From Paenibacillus_V sp046244365 (GTDB lineage: Bacteria > Bacillota > Bacilli > Paenibacillales > NBRC-103111): DNA of 64,000 nt. Positions 7,940 through 22,436 of this stretch are shown here, in pieces. The notes beneath the pieces were generated by a model, which saw only the letters and a program-made list of their open reading frames with translations, had not been told where the DNA came from and did not search any database. The stretch spans positions 1-64,000 of the forward strand of contig NZ_CP176395.1 of NCBI RefSeq assembly GCF_046244365.1, in the 5' to 3' direction. Position 1 is the stretch's first letter, and every line of letters starts with the position of its first letter. The translations under genes and the position numbers were made by a program.

Positions 7940-10441
7940 ATGGCCGAAGAATTGATCCCGCAAGTCAAAGAACGTGATATCGGCTCCGAAATGCGCGAAT
8001 CGTTTATGGATTACGCGATGAGCGTTATCGTCAGCCGGGCGCTGCCCGACGTTAGGGACGGCTTGAAGCCGGTTCACCGCCGGATTATGTACGCCATGTC
8101 CGAGCTTGGTATGGCGCCAGACAAGCCATATAAGAAATCAGCCAGAATCGTCGGCGAAGTTATAGGTAAATACCATCCTCACGGAGACTCCTCCATCTAT
8201 GAAGCGATGGTAAGGATGGCGCAAGATTTCTCATACCGCTACATGCTTGTTGACGGCCATGGAAACTTCGGTTCGATCGACGGCGATATGGCAGCGGCAA
8301 TGCGTTATACGGAGGCTCGTCTATCGAAGATCGCGATGGAGCTTCTTCGCGATATCGGCAAAGAAACGATCGATTTCGTCCCCAACTATGACGGCGAAGA
8401 ACTGGAACCGGCGGTTTTACCGTCGCGTTTTCCGAATTTGCTCGTAAACGGGGTAACGGGTATCGCCGTAGGTATGGCTACGAATATACCGCCTCATAAC
8501 CTTAGCGAAGTCATCGACGGCATTCAGCAAATGATCCAAAACCCGGACATTACTCCGCTTGAGCTGATGCAATATATTAAAGGCCCCGATTTCCCGACCG
8601 GAGGATTCATTCTGGGCAGGGAGGGCATTAAGCAAGCTTATTCGACCGGCCGCGGCTCCGTCACAATGCGGGCAAGAGCGACGATCGAGGATAACAACGG
8701 CAAGGCGCGTATCATCGTACACGAGCTGCCTTACCAGGTTATCAAAACCAGGCTTATCGTCAGCATTGCCGATCTCGTACGCGAGAAGAAGATCGACGGC
8801 ATTACCGATCTTCGTGACGAATCCGACCGTAACGGGATGCGGATCGTCATAGAGCTGCGCCGCGACGTCAATCCGAACGTTGTCCTTAACAATTTGTACA
8901 AGCATACGCAAATGCAGAGCAATTTCGGGATCACCATGCTGGCTATCGTCAATAAAGAGCCGAAGGTATTGAACCTGAAAGAAGTGCTGCATCACTATTT
9001 GCTTCATCAGCGGGAAGTCATTCGCCGCCGTACCGAGTTCGATTTACGCAAAGCGGAAGCGCGGGCTCATATTTTGGAAGGCTTGCGGATTGCCCTGGAT
9101 CATCTTGACCGGGTAATTGCCTTGATCCGTGCATCGCGTACGACCGAGGAAGCGCGCGAAGGCCTGATGTCCCAGTTCCAGCTCAGCCTCGAACAGGCGC
9201 AAGCGATTCTGGACATGCGTCTACAGCGGTTGACTGGCTTGGAGCGGGAGAAGATCGAAGAGGAGTATGCGGAGCTCTTGCAAAAGATTGCTGAATTTAA
9301 AGCGATTTTGGCCGACGAGAATCTTATTCTTGAGATCATCAGCCAGGAGCTGCAAGAAATCAGAGATAAATTCCACGACGAGCGTCGTTCGGAAATTACG
9401 ATCGGCGAGGATGCCATCGAAGACGAGGATCTTATTCCGCGGGAAGATGTCATTATCACGATTACTCACTCCGGATACGTCAAGCGCCTCCCGGTTACCA
9501 CTTACCGTTCGCAGAAACGCGGCGGCAAGGGTGTCATAGGGATGGATACGAAAGATAACGACTTTGTCGAACATCTGTTCGTGAGCAACACGCATCATTA
9601 TTTGATGTTCTTCACCGACAGAGGGAAAGTGTACCGGCTTAAGGCTTACGAGATTCCGGATCTGAGCCGGACGTCCCGCGGGACGCCGATCATCAACCTG
9701 ATTCAAATCGAACAGGGGGAAACTGTTAACGCGGTTATACCGGTCGAAAACTTCGACTCCGATAAATATCTCTTCTTCGCCACGCGCAGCGGTATCGTTA
9801 AGAAGACTCCGCTTGACGATTACGGTAACATCCGCAAGGGCGGCTTGATTGCGATCAACCTGCGCGAAGACGACGAATTGATCGGCGTTAAACTGACCGA
9901 CGGCAAGCAGTCTATCATCATGGGGACGCGCCAGGGGCTGTCGATTCAATTCGAGGAAACCGACGTTCGTTCGATGGGCCGTTCCGCTACCGGGGTTAAA
10001 GGGATCAGTATCGGGGAAGACGATGCCGTTATCGATATGGACGTGGTCCAAGAGAATCATGCGGTGTTGATCGTAACGTCCAAAGGATATGGCAAAAAAA
10101 CGCCGATATCCGAATACCGTCTGCAATCGCGCGGCGGCAAAGGGATCAAAACGATCAACGTTACCGAAAAGAACGGGCCGGTGGTCTGCTTGAAAGTCGT
10201 CGAAGAAGACGAGGATCTGATGATCATTTCCGCCCAAGGCACCATCATTCGTATGGATATGTCCGGCATTTCCACGATGGGCAGGTATGCGCAAGGCGTA
10301 CGTCTTATCAATATTCGTGAAGACGATGAGGTGGCGACGTTGTCGCGCGTTCAAAAAAATGAAGAAGAAAGCGATCTGACCGATTCTGCGGAAACGACGG
10401 AATCACAGGAATCGCCGGAATCGACGGAAACGAACGAATAA
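7940..10441 (+). CDS. gyrA: DNA gyrase subunit A
   Basis: GyrA carries the DNA breakage-reunion activity. Visible features are the winged-helix block with the active-site tyrosine (MRYTEARLSKIA), the GyrA box QKRGGKG near residue 530 that wraps DNA, further beta-pinwheel repeats, and an acidic Ser/Glu-rich tail. The quinolone-resistance region reads GDSSIYEAMVR, the normal Gram-positive Ser and Glu, so no resistance substitution is seen there. Tandem ATGs lie at 7937 and 7940; AGGAGG at 7928-7933 favours 7940 (833 residues). A terminator follows. Confidence 0.97.
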   Translation: MAEELIPQVKERDIGSEMRESFMDYAMSVIVSRALPDVRDGLKPVHRRIMYAMSELGMAPDKPYKKSARIVGEVIGKYHPHGDSSIYEAMVRMAQDFSYRYMLVDGHGNFGSIDGDMAAAMRYTEARLSKIAMELLRDIGKETIDFVPNYDGEELEPAVLPSRFPNLLVNGVTGIAVGMATNIPPHNLSEVIDGIQQMIQNPDITPLELMQYIKGPDFPTGGFILGREGIKQAYSTGRGSVTMRARATIEDNNGKARIIVHELPYQVIKTRLIVSIADLVREKKIDGITDLRDESDRNGMRIVIELRRDVNPNVVLNNLYKHTQMQSNFGITMLAIVNKEPKVLNLKEVLHHYLLHQREVIRRRTEFDLRKAEARAHILEGLRIALDHLDRVIALIRASRTTEEAREGLMSQFQLSLEQAQAILDMRLQRLTGLEREKIEEEYAELLQKIAEFKAILADENLILEIISQELQEIRDKFHDERRSEITIGEDAIEDEDLIPREDVIITITHSGYVKRLPVTTYRSQKRGGKGVIGMDTKDNDFVEHLFVSNTHHYLMFFTDRGKVYRLKAYEIPDLSRTSRGTPIINLIQIEQGETVNAVIPVENFDSDKYLFFATRSGIVKKTPLDDYGNIRKGGLIAINLREDDELIGVKLTDGKQSIIMGTRQGLSIQFEETDVRSMGRSATGVKGISIGEDDAVIDMDVVQENHAVLIVTSKGYGKKTPISEYRLQSRGGKGIKTINVTEKNGPVVCLKVVEEDEDLMIISAQGTIIRMDMSGISTMGRYAQGVRLINIREDDEVATLSRVQKNEEESDLTDSAETTESQESPESTETNE

Positions 10442-10444
10442 CGG

Positions 10445-10483
10445 ACAAGCGAGGGGATATTCCCCTCCTTGTTGTTTTATTTT
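10445..10483 (+). terminator. Rho-independent terminator after gyrA
   Basis: ACAAG plus GAGGGGA pairs with TCCCCTC plus CTTGT around a TAT loop, with one bulged C, followed by a T-rich run at 10474-10483. Confidence 0.85.
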
Positions 10484-10620
10484 AGCGATCTGGACCCTTT
10501 TTCAGCGATGGGTAGACATCTCGGCAAGCGTCTGACGCTAGGTTAAGCCGTTTGGCATCTAATCATAGGATTTTCAAGGTATACGTTAAATTTCGGGCAC
10601 AAGGTGAGGGGAACCGTTCT

Positions 10621-11691
10621 ATGTCAATCGTTTCCGTTGGACAGCTGAAATCTGGAGAAAGGCTAATAGATTCCGTCTTAACGAAAAGAGGGAGCGTACT
10701 TCTGGAAAAAGGCCGCACGGTATCGCATCGCGATATCGAAGTGCTGCGCGCTTTTTTGATACCCAGCGTATCGATCGAAGCAAAGCTTGAAATGGATCAG
10801 CCTTCTAAGGAAACAGCCTCTGTAAGCAACGAGGAGAATGCCCCTAGCTATTTTACTCTGGCGTTTGACAATATGGTGATGCTGCTCAAAAAGGCGTTTA
10901 ATTACGCAAACACCGGGCATCCCATCCCGATTCTGGAGGTTCGTCTACAGTTGGAGACGCTTATCAAAGGGATCGATACCTATAATGTGTTAACGTTCTC
11001 TCCCAAACGATCCGGCGAACAAGACAATCTCTACTACAACAGCGTACTGGTTAGTTTAACCTCCTTTCAATTAGCCAAGTGGCACGGATTTGCCCAAAAG
11101 GATTTGCTGCCTGTGGCTTTGGGAGGATTGTTCCATGATATCGGCAACGTGAAGATCGACGAAGCCATCCTGGGCAAAACGAGCAAGCTGTCGGATAATG
11201 AGATGGAAGAAGTGAAAAAACATACCGTTTACGGCTATCAGATACTTAAAAACCTGCCTGCTATCAACGAGGGCGTCAAGCTCTGTACGCTTCAGCATCA
11301 TGAGAAAGAAGACGGGACCGGCTATCCGCTAGGAGTCAAAGGCGATAAAGTACACCCCTATGCGAAAGTTGTGGCCATTGCGGATATTTTCCACGCGATG
11401 ACGTCTCATCGGCGTTATAAACGGGCGTCTTCTCCCTATTTAGTGCTGGAGCAGCTGTTAAATGAGTCTTTCGGCAAGCTTGATCCTGCCATGGTTCAAA
11501 CGTTCATAGGAAGAGTAACGTCTTTCCATAACGGAACGTTGGTAAAATTGAACGACAATCGGATCGGCGAAATTGTTTTTTCGGACCGGGCAAACCCGAC
11601 TCGGCCATGGGTCAATGTGAATGGATCGATCGTTAATTTAACCACGGAACGCAGTTTATACATCATGGCTGTGCTCGATAAAATCAATTAA
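10621..11691 (+). CDS. HD-GYP domain protein (putative c-di-GMP phosphodiesterase)
   Basis: The 356-residue protein carries a C-terminal HD-GYP domain: HD in LFHDIGNVKID, then HTVYGYQIL, HHEKEDGTGYP (the HHE and GYP motifs) and the following ADIFHAMTSHRRYK. HD-GYP enzymes hydrolyse c-di-GMP to pGpG or GMP. The N-terminal 100 residues hold no domain I recognise. The start is placed at ATG 10621, after GAGGGG. It is a lone transcription unit between gyrA and the rRNA operon. It may set the c-di-GMP level read by the riboswitch and PilZ protein near 39.5 kb; that link is inference. Confidence 0.88.
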   Translation: MSIVSVGQLKSGERLIDSVLTKRGSVLLEKGRTVSHRDIEVLRAFLIPSVSIEAKLEMDQPSKETASVSNEENAPSYFTLAFDNMVMLLKKAFNYANTGHPIPILEVRLQLETLIKGIDTYNVLTFSPKRSGEQDNLYYNSVLVSLTSFQLAKWHGFAQKDLLPVALGGLFHDIGNVKIDEAILGKTSKLSDNEMEEVKKHTVYGYQILKNLPAINEGVKLCTLQHHEKEDGTGYPLGVKGDKVHPYAKVVAIADIFHAMTSHRRYKRASSPYLVLEQLLNESFGKLDPAMVQTFIGRVTSFHNGTLVKLNDNRIGEIVFSDRANPTRPWVNVNGSIVNLTTERSLYIMAVLDKIN

Positions 11692-11712
11692 TAAACTTTT
11701 TTCGATAAAGGC

Positions 11713-11742
11713 TTGACCTGATAACACTAAGCATGGTATATT
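11713..11742 (+). promoter_or_regulatory. rRNA operon promoter P1
   Basis: TTGACC (11713-11718), an 18-bp spacer and TATATT (11737-11742), about 265 bp before the 16S gene. Confidence 0.75.
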
Positions 11743-11827
11743 ACTTCTCGCCCCTTTTAAAGGGCTAGCAAAAAATCACGACAATTCAATAGGTTGAAAG
11801 CAAGAAAAAACTTTTTAAAAAAAGTAC

Positions 11828-11857
11828 TTGCAATCGCCCAGTGATGTGTGATAAGAT
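11828..11857 (+). promoter_or_regulatory. rRNA operon promoter P2
   Basis: TTGCAA (11828-11833), an 18-bp spacer and TAAGAT (11852-11857). Tandem promoters are usual for Bacilli rrn operons. The leader that follows contains the pre-16S processing sequence. Confidence 0.7.
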
Positions 11858-12007
11858 GTAAAAGTCGCGTTAACGAAGCGACGACGAAGTAAAGCAAAAC
11901 GAATTGTCCTTTGAAAACTGAACAATGAGCGAATAAAGCCAGCAAAACAAGCAACAAATCGCATGAGCAAGTCAATATCGAAATAAAACGAAGCCTCGGC
12001 TTCAACT

Positions 12008-16643
<4,636 letters not shown>

Positions 16644-16747
16644 ACATCTTTGCATCGACAGGTGTAAGGACTACGAAGGAACAAGGATGAATGCAGAACT
16701 TCGCATCTAGTTTTCAGGGAGTAAACCCCCTGTATATGGGCAACATG

Positions 16748-16864
16748 TTTGGTGACGATGGCGGAGGGGAACCACGCGTACCCATCCCGAACACGACCGT
16801 TAAGCCCTCCAGCGCCGATTGTACTTGATCCGCAGGGATCTGGGAGAGTAGGACGTTGCCAAGC
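16748..16864 (+). rRNA. rrf: 5S ribosomal RNA
   Basis: TTTGGTGACGATGGCGGAGG to GGACGTTGCCAAGC, 117 nt, with the conserved CCGAACACG loop in the middle. It lies 104 bp after 23S. Confidence 0.94.
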
Positions 16865-16869
16865 AGCTC

Positions 16870-16911
16870 GCAGCACCTTCACTGGTTATTCAGTGATGGT
16901 GCTGCTTTTTT
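16870..16911 (+). terminator. rRNA operon terminator
   Basis: GCAGCACC (16870-16877) pairs with GGTGCTGC (16898-16905), extended by TCACTG/CAGTGA inside, then six T residues. Confidence 0.92.
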
Positions 16912-17009
16912 GTGATTTAATAATTGGTTGAGTTTCCATAAAGCTCTAGCTATTTGCAGAATTGTGCAGGTCTTCCTTGTGCCATACTACCAGCAAAGGA
17001 GGAGAAGCT

Positions 17010-18284
17010 ATGAACGGAGTACGGTTTAGAACGATCTTGATCGCCTGGATATGTTTGTTGGTGTTCCTGGCAACGGCTTGTGCGCAGAAAGCGGAACGAA
17101 TGGCCGAATACGCCTCGTTTACCAGTCAAACGGATATACCGGACCCTTCTAGACTGATGCCTGTTCTTGAGCGGAACCTCACCGCACAGGCTGTCAGCGC
17201 GCCGGCTGGTACGGATGAAAGCGATAAGCCGGTAAACGATCCGTCGGCCTCTCCGCCTGTCATTCCGATTCCGGCTGGAGGAAACCAATCGAAAAAAGAG
17301 GTAAAGGCGAAAGGGATATATGTTTCCGGACGAATGGCTGCCAGCGGTTCTTTTCAACATTTGATCGATTTGGTGGATCGTACGGATTTGAATGCCATGG
17401 TCATCGATGTGAAGAACGATTCGGGGCAATTCATTTTTCCTACTGCCATTCCGCTGGCAAATCAAATAGGGGCGACGGAAAGTCCGATGGTTCTGGACCC
17501 GTCGGCATGGATGAATCGGATCAAATCCAAAAACATTTACACGATAGCTCGTATTGTCGCGTTTAAGGACCCCTATTTGGCCGTACAGAGACCGGACTTC
17601 GCCATACAGGGGAAAGACGGGGGGATCTGGAAGGATGGAAGAGGAGTATCGTGGATCGATCCGTATAACGAGCAAGTATGGGAGTATAACGTAGAGATCG
17701 CAAAAGAAGCGGCCAAGATTGGGTTCGATGAGATCCAATTCGATTATGTCCGTTTTCCGGACAACGGCAAAAAGGTCGACCAGGAGGTTGCCTATCAGAA
17801 TACGCACGGCTGGAGCAAGGCACAAGCGATTGAAGCTTTTTTGAGCAAGGTGAAAGTTGGTTTAAAGGAAACGAACGTCCTGATATCGGCGGATGTGTTC
17901 GGACTTACCACTTCCAGTTCAACCGACATGGGCATCGGCCAGGAGTGGATGAAGATCGCGAAGCATGTCGATGTCATTAGCCCGATGATTTACCCGTCTC
18001 ATTACTCCAAAGGAGTGTATGGAATAGAGAACCCGGATCTTCAGCCTTACTTGACCGTTAAGCAAGCGGTGAACGACGCACTTGTCAAAAACGAGTTAGT
18101 GCGTGTCGCCAGCGGAGCCTCTCCGGCTATCCGTCCTTGGTATCAAGCGTTTACGGCGACTTGGCTGCCTGCTCATCAAAGGTATGGAGACCTTGCGATT
18201 AAAGAGCAAATTAAAGCGGCAAAAGAGCTCGGCGTGGAGCAATTTATGCTATGGAATCCGGCCTGTAAGTATGCATATGAATGA
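17010..18284 (+). CDS. Putative glycoside hydrolase lipoprotein (DUF4015/COG1306 family)
   Basis: The 424-residue protein starts with a lipoprotein signal (LLVFLATAC, lipobox Cys near residue 25), then a low-complexity Pro/Ser-rich linker, then a TIM-barrel-like domain of the DUF4015 putative glycosidase family. Recognisable blocks are KGIYVSGRMAASG, NAMVIDVKNDSG, WIDPYNEQVWEYNVEIAKEA, GFDEIQFDYVRFPDNG and DVISPMIYPSHYSKG. Acidic residues in the FDEIQFDYVRFPD block are candidate catalytic residues by analogy with related barrels. Start ATG 17010 follows AAAGGAGGAGAA. It probably acts on a cell-surface glycan; the substrate is unknown. It stands alone between the rRNA operon and guaB. Confidence 0.82.
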   Translation: MNGVRFRTILIAWICLLVFLATACAQKAERMAEYASFTSQTDIPDPSRLMPVLERNLTAQAVSAPAGTDESDKPVNDPSASPPVIPIPAGGNQSKKEVKAKGIYVSGRMAASGSFQHLIDLVDRTDLNAMVIDVKNDSGQFIFPTAIPLANQIGATESPMVLDPSAWMNRIKSKNIYTIARIVAFKDPYLAVQRPDFAIQGKDGGIWKDGRGVSWIDPYNEQVWEYNVEIAKEAAKIGFDEIQFDYVRFPDNGKKVDQEVAYQNTHGWSKAQAIEAFLSKVKVGLKETNVLISADVFGLTTSSSTDMGIGQEWMKIAKHVDVISPMIYPSHYSKGVYGIENPDLQPYLTVKQAVNDALVKNELVRVASGASPAIRPWYQAFTATWLPAHQRYGDLAIKEQIKAAKELGVEQFMLWNPACKYAYE

Positions 18285-18333
18285 AAACAGGGAATCCCTA
18301 GAATGATTCCATGAAAATGGAGTGGACATTTTC

Positions 18334-18362
18334 TTGACATGAAAAAAGAGCATTGTTAATAT
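18334..18362 (+). promoter_or_regulatory. guaB promoter
   Basis: TTGACA (18334-18339), a 17-bp spacer and TAATAT (18357-18362), a near-consensus sigma-A promoter 37 bp before the guaB start. Confidence 0.82.
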
Positions 18363-18398
18363 TGCAATAATATACTCATGTAAGGAGGCGCTCCATTC

Positions 18399-19856
18399 GT
18401 GTGGGAGACGAAGTTTGCGAAGGAAGGGTTAACGTTCGATGACGTGCTGCTCGTACCGAGGAAATCAGCCGTATTTGGGAAAGAAATCGACGTATCGACG
18501 GTGCTGGACGCTAAGCTGAAGCTGAACATCCCTTTTATCAGTTCCGCCATGGATACGGTAACGGAGTCGGCGATGGCGATCGCGATCGCGCGGGAAGGCG
18601 GCATCGGCATCATTCATAAAAACATGTCGATCGAGCAACAGGCTAACGAGGTGGATCGCGTTAAGCGGTCGGAGAGCGGCGTCATTACGAATCCTTTTTC
18701 ACTTACGCCGGAACATCATGTTTATGACGCAGAAGAATTAATGGCGAAGTACCGCATATCAGGGGTGCCAATCGTGGACGGGAGCAATAAGCTGGTCGGT
18801 ATTCTGACCAATCGCGACTTGCGCTTCGTGCATGATTTTTCGATCAAAATCAAGGATGTCATGACGACGGAAGGGCTTGTAACGGCTCCTGTAGGCACGA
18901 CGCTTCAAGAGGCCGAAGGTATCCTTCAGAAGCACAAAATCGAGAAGCTGCCGCTCGTAGACGATTATAACGTATTAAAAGGACTTATTACGATAAAAGA
19001 TATTGAAAAAGCAATCCAATTCCCGAATGCGGCGAAGGATCAGTACGGCAGACTGCTTGTCGGCGGCGCCCTTGGCGTATCTAAGGACGTAATGGACCGC
19101 GCGGCAGCGCTTGTGGAAGTCGGCGTGGACTTGATCGTCGTCGACTCTGCACACGGTCACCACATCAACATAGCCGATACGGTGAGAAAGCTGCGCAGCC
19201 AGTATCCGGAGCTTCCGATCGTCGCCGGTAACGTCGCGACAGCCGCAGGTACCCGCGATTTGATCGAAGCAGGCGCCAGCATCGTGAAGGTAGGGATTGG
19301 ACCGGGCTCGATTTGTACAACCCGTATTATCGCCGGTATCGGCGTTCCGCAAATTACGGCTATTTACGATTGCGCGGAAGAGGCGAGGAAGCATGGCGTT
19401 CCGATTATCGCGGACGGCGGCATCAAGTATTCCGGCGACGTTGTAAAAGCTATTGCCGCAGGAGCAAGCGCGGTTATGCTGGGAAGCCTTTTTGCCGGAA
19501 CGGAAGAAAGTCCGGGCGAATCGGAAATCTATCAAGGCAGACGGTTTAAAGTATACCGGGGGATGGGATCGCTTGGCGCCATGAAGGAAGGCAGCAAGGA
19601 TCGTTATTTCCAAGAGAACGAGAGCAAGCTAGTTCCGGAAGGAATCGAAGGCCGCATTCCTTATAAAGGACCTGTTGCGGATACGATTTTTCAGCTGGTA
19701 GGCGGCTTGCGTTCGGGTATGGGCTACTGCGGAACACAAAACCTGCAAGAGCTGATCAATGATACGCAGTTCGTCCGGATCACGGGTGCAGGCTTGCGCG
19801 AAAGCCATCCGCATGACGTACACATTACGAAGGAAGCTCCGAACTATTCGCTATAA
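18399..19856 (+). CDS. guaB: IMP dehydrogenase
   Basis: GuaB oxidises IMP to XMP with NAD+, the committed step to GMP. The 485-residue protein has the catalytic cysteine loop GPGSICTTRIIAG, the phosphate-binding block DGGIKYSGD, the flap GSLGAMKEGS, and a tandem CBS module (about 95-205) inserted in the barrel. The GTG start at 18399 follows AAGGAGG with a 10-base spacing. It precedes dacA, as in Bacillus, with a terminator between. Confidence 0.97.
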   Translation: MWETKFAKEGLTFDDVLLVPRKSAVFGKEIDVSTVLDAKLKLNIPFISSAMDTVTESAMAIAIAREGGIGIIHKNMSIEQQANEVDRVKRSESGVITNPFSLTPEHHVYDAEELMAKYRISGVPIVDGSNKLVGILTNRDLRFVHDFSIKIKDVMTTEGLVTAPVGTTLQEAEGILQKHKIEKLPLVDDYNVLKGLITIKDIEKAIQFPNAAKDQYGRLLVGGALGVSKDVMDRAAALVEVGVDLIVVDSAHGHHINIADTVRKLRSQYPELPIVAGNVATAAGTRDLIEAGASIVKVGIGPGSICTTRIIAGIGVPQITAIYDCAEEARKHGVPIIADGGIKYSGDVVKAIAAGASAVMLGSLFAGTEESPGESEIYQGRRFKVYRGMGSLGAMKEGSKDRYFQENESKLVPEGIEGRIPYKGPVADTIFQLVGGLRSGMGYCGTQNLQELINDTQFVRITGAGLRESHPHDVHITKEAPNYSL

Positions 19857-19895
19857 GCGGAATAGAATGGGCGCAACGATCAGGTATATAAAGGA

Positions 19896-19931
19896 AACAG
19901 CGGGTAGGAAACCCCTGTTTTCTTTTTTTTG
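19896..19931 (+). terminator. Terminator after guaB
   Basis: AACAG-C-GGGT pairs with ACCC-CTGTT with one bulge, followed by a run of T residues to 19931. Confidence 0.85.
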
Positions 19932-19989
19932 CGTATCGCCCTATGGTACAATGGGAACATAGATTACATCATGCATGGGAGTGTGGGAA

Positions 19990-21279
19990 TTGAAACGGTT
20001 CATGGGGATGAAACGATATGTCGCGATGTTGGTAGTGGCTCTTCTAGGGCTGCAGTTGCTGATCATAAAGCCGGTGAGCGTACTGGCGGCGGAAACGGTA
20101 GACCTGAAGCTGGAAGTAAAATCGGCTATTCTGATGGATGCCGCTACCGGTCAAATTTTATATGAACTGAACGCCGACACGGCATTGCCTCCGGCAAGTA
20201 TGGCGAAGATGATGACCGAATATCTTGTTATGGAAAACATAAAGGCTGGGAAACTTAACTGGGACGAGCTGGTTACGACGAGCAAATATGCATCGGAGGT
20301 ACCGGGTTCAGGGGATCTTCTTGCAAACGGCGAGAAGCTTTCCGTCCGCAGCATGTTTCAAGCTATGTCCATCTATTCCGGTAACGATGCTTCGGTAGCG
20401 CTGGCAGAGCGCATTGGCGGTTCCGAAGAAAATTTCGCTAAAATGATGAACGATAAGGCGAAGGAAATCGGCCTGCCTACAGCGCATTTCGTAACGTCGA
20501 CCGGCCTTAGCAAAAACGATTTAAAAAAATTCCCGCCGATCAACCTGGAAGGCGAGACCGTCATGTCCGCGAAGGACGCTGCGATGCTTGCATTCCGCAT
20601 CCTGAAGGATCACCCGGAAGTGCTCGACTTTACTAAAATTCCTTCGCTCAAGCTTCGTGAACGGGATAAGTCGCCGATGATCAACTGGAACTGGATGCTG
20701 GAAGGCAATCAGAGCGTAACCAACTTCAAGAAATACGCGTACCAAGGGCTGGACGGGCTGAAAACCGGTTCTACGGACGAGGCGGGCTATTGCTTTACCG
20801 GGACCGCTGTGCGTAACGGGATGCGCCTGATCAGCGTCGTCATGGGCACCGACTCGGAGCCGAAGCGCTTCGAGGAAACGCGCAAGCTGCTGGACTACGG
20901 CTTCAACAACTTCGAGAAGAAGGATGTCATTGCGGCCAAAGCGGAAATCGACTCGATGAAGACGGTTGAGCTCAAAAAAGGCGTGAAAACAACCGTTCCG
21001 GTCGTTACGGAGAGCGCGCTTTCCATGGTAGTCAAAAAAGGAACGACGGACGATCAAATCGTCAAAACGGCGGAACCGATCGAGGAAGGCAAGCGTGTCG
21101 CTCCGATCAAGCAAGGCGACGTTCTGGGCACCTTGAAAGTAAGCTACAACGGCAAGGATCAAACCATTAACATGGTCGCATCCGAAGATGTCGACAAGGG
21201 CAGCTGGATACGCCTTTTGTTCAGGGCCATCAAGAACTTCTTCGTCGATCTCTTTGACGGCATCAAAAACATGTTCTAG
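19990..21279 (+). CDS. dacA: D-alanyl-D-alanine carboxypeptidase (PBP5/DacA)
   Basis: DacA trims the terminal D-Ala from peptidoglycan stem peptides. All three penicillin-binding motifs are present: SMAK (near 60), SGN (near 122) and KTG (near 255). A signal peptide ends at VLAAE, and the amphipathic tail IRLLFRAIKNFFVDLF would anchor the enzyme to the membrane, as in PBP5. An in-frame ATG at 19975 has no ribosome binding site; TTG 19990 has GGGAG 8 bases upstream and is preferred (429 residues). An extended -10 (TGGTACAAT, near 19944) lies upstream. Confidence 0.93.
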   Translation: MKRFMGMKRYVAMLVVALLGLQLLIIKPVSVLAAETVDLKLEVKSAILMDAATGQILYELNADTALPPASMAKMMTEYLVMENIKAGKLNWDELVTTSKYASEVPGSGDLLANGEKLSVRSMFQAMSIYSGNDASVALAERIGGSEENFAKMMNDKAKEIGLPTAHFVTSTGLSKNDLKKFPPINLEGETVMSAKDAAMLAFRILKDHPEVLDFTKIPSLKLRERDKSPMINWNWMLEGNQSVTNFKKYAYQGLDGLKTGSTDEAGYCFTGTAVRNGMRLISVVMGTDSEPKRFEETRKLLDYGFNNFEKKDVIAAKAEIDSMKTVELKKGVKTTVPVVTESALSMVVKKGTTDDQIVKTAEPIEEGKRVAPIKQGDVLGTLKVSYNGKDQTINMVASEDVDKGSWIRLLFRAIKNFFVDLFDGIKNMF

Positions 21280-21428
21280 ACGACTTGTTGACACCTGACA
21301 GGATGAAAAATGTCGGTGTTAAGGTTGTATAATGACGAACCATGCTGTAAAATATTTTGTTAGAAGTTTTAACATATTCGGTTCAGTATTCTCATCAGCA
21401 CATAAGCCATTTGGGAGGTCTATTCGCA

Positions 21429-22310
21429 ATGGAAACAGGAACGTCTCGCGTTAAAAAAGGTATGGCCGAAATGCAAAAGGGCGGCGTCATTATGGACGTC
21501 ATGAACGCAGAACAAGCGAAAGTAGCGGAAGCGGCAGGAGCATCCGCCGTTATGGCGCTTGAGCGGGTACCTGCTGACATTCGTGCAGCGGGCGGCGTAG
21601 CTCGTATGGCGGATCCGACGATTGTTGAGGAAGTCATGAAGGTCGTTTCGATTCCGGTTATGGCTAAAGCGCGTATCGGTCATTTTGTCGAAGCTAAGGT
21701 GCTTGAATCTCTTGGCGTGGATTACCTTGACGAGAGCGAAGTTCTAACGCCGGCCGACGAAGTGTTCCATATCAATAAAAAAGAATTCACCGTTCCGTTC
21801 GTATGCGGCGCGCGTGATTTGGGCGAAGCGCTCCGCCGTATCGGCGAAGGCGCATCGATGATCCGTACGAAGGGCGAGCCGGGAACTGGCAATATCGTCG
21901 AAGCTGTGCGTCACATGCGTATGATCTGGTCCCAAATCCGCAAAGTACAGAGCCTGTCGAAGGACGAGCTGATGGCCGAAGCCAAAAACTTGGGCGCTCC
22001 TTACGAGCTGCTGTCTTTCGTACACGAGAACGGCAAGCTGCCGGTCGTTAACTTTGCAGCGGGCGGCGTAGCCACACCTGCGGATGCAGCGTTGATGATG
22101 CACCTTGGCGCAGACGGCGTATTTGTCGGATCCGGTATTTTCAAATCCGATAGCCCTGAGAAGTTTGCAAAAGCAATCGTTGAAGCGACAACGCACTATA
22201 CGGACTACGGCTTGATCGCCAACCTGTCCAAAAACCTCGGCACGCCGATGAAGGGGATTGAAATCTCCAAGCTGAACGCCTCCGAGCGTATGCAGGATCG
22301 CGGCTGGTAA
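21429..22310 (+). CDS. pdxS: Pyridoxal 5'-phosphate synthase subunit PdxS
   Basis: PdxS condenses ribose 5-phosphate, glyceraldehyde 3-phosphate and ammonia to PLP, in complex with PdxT. The 293-residue barrel is strongly conserved (KKGMAEMQKGGVIMDV, MALERVPADIRAAGG, GTGNIVEAVRHMR, NFAAGGVATPADAA). Start ATG 21429 follows GGGAGG. pdxT follows after a 126-bp gap that contains a long hairpin with a U-tract. Confidence 0.97.
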   Translation: METGTSRVKKGMAEMQKGGVIMDVMNAEQAKVAEAAGASAVMALERVPADIRAAGGVARMADPTIVEEVMKVVSIPVMAKARIGHFVEAKVLESLGVDYLDESEVLTPADEVFHINKKEFTVPFVCGARDLGEALRRIGEGASMIRTKGEPGTGNIVEAVRHMRMIWSQIRKVQSLSKDELMAEAKNLGAPYELLSFVHENGKLPVVNFAAGGVATPADAALMMHLGADGVFVGSGIFKSDSPEKFAKAIVEATTHYTDYGLIANLSKNLGTPMKGIEISKLNASERMQDRGW

Positions 22311-22340
22311 GCATAGCTTTTCCATAGTTATCTTAAACGG

Positions 22341-22401
22341 ATGCGGCAGATATGCGGGACCGGCCTTATTGCCGGACACCGCATCATCTGTCCGCATTTT
22401 T
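22341..22401 (+). terminator. Long hairpin with U-tract between pdxS and pdxT
   Basis: ATGCGGCAGAT (22341-22351) pairs with ATCTGTCCGCAT (22386-22397) with one bulge. Nested pairs GCGG/CCGC and CCGGC/GCCGG lie inside, and five T residues follow. It looks like a terminator or attenuator that would lower PdxT relative to PdxS, or it protects the pdxS mRNA 3' end. Confidence 0.7.
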
Positions 22402-22436
22402 ACAGCTTTTAGCGTTGTATGAAAGAAGGAACGGAC

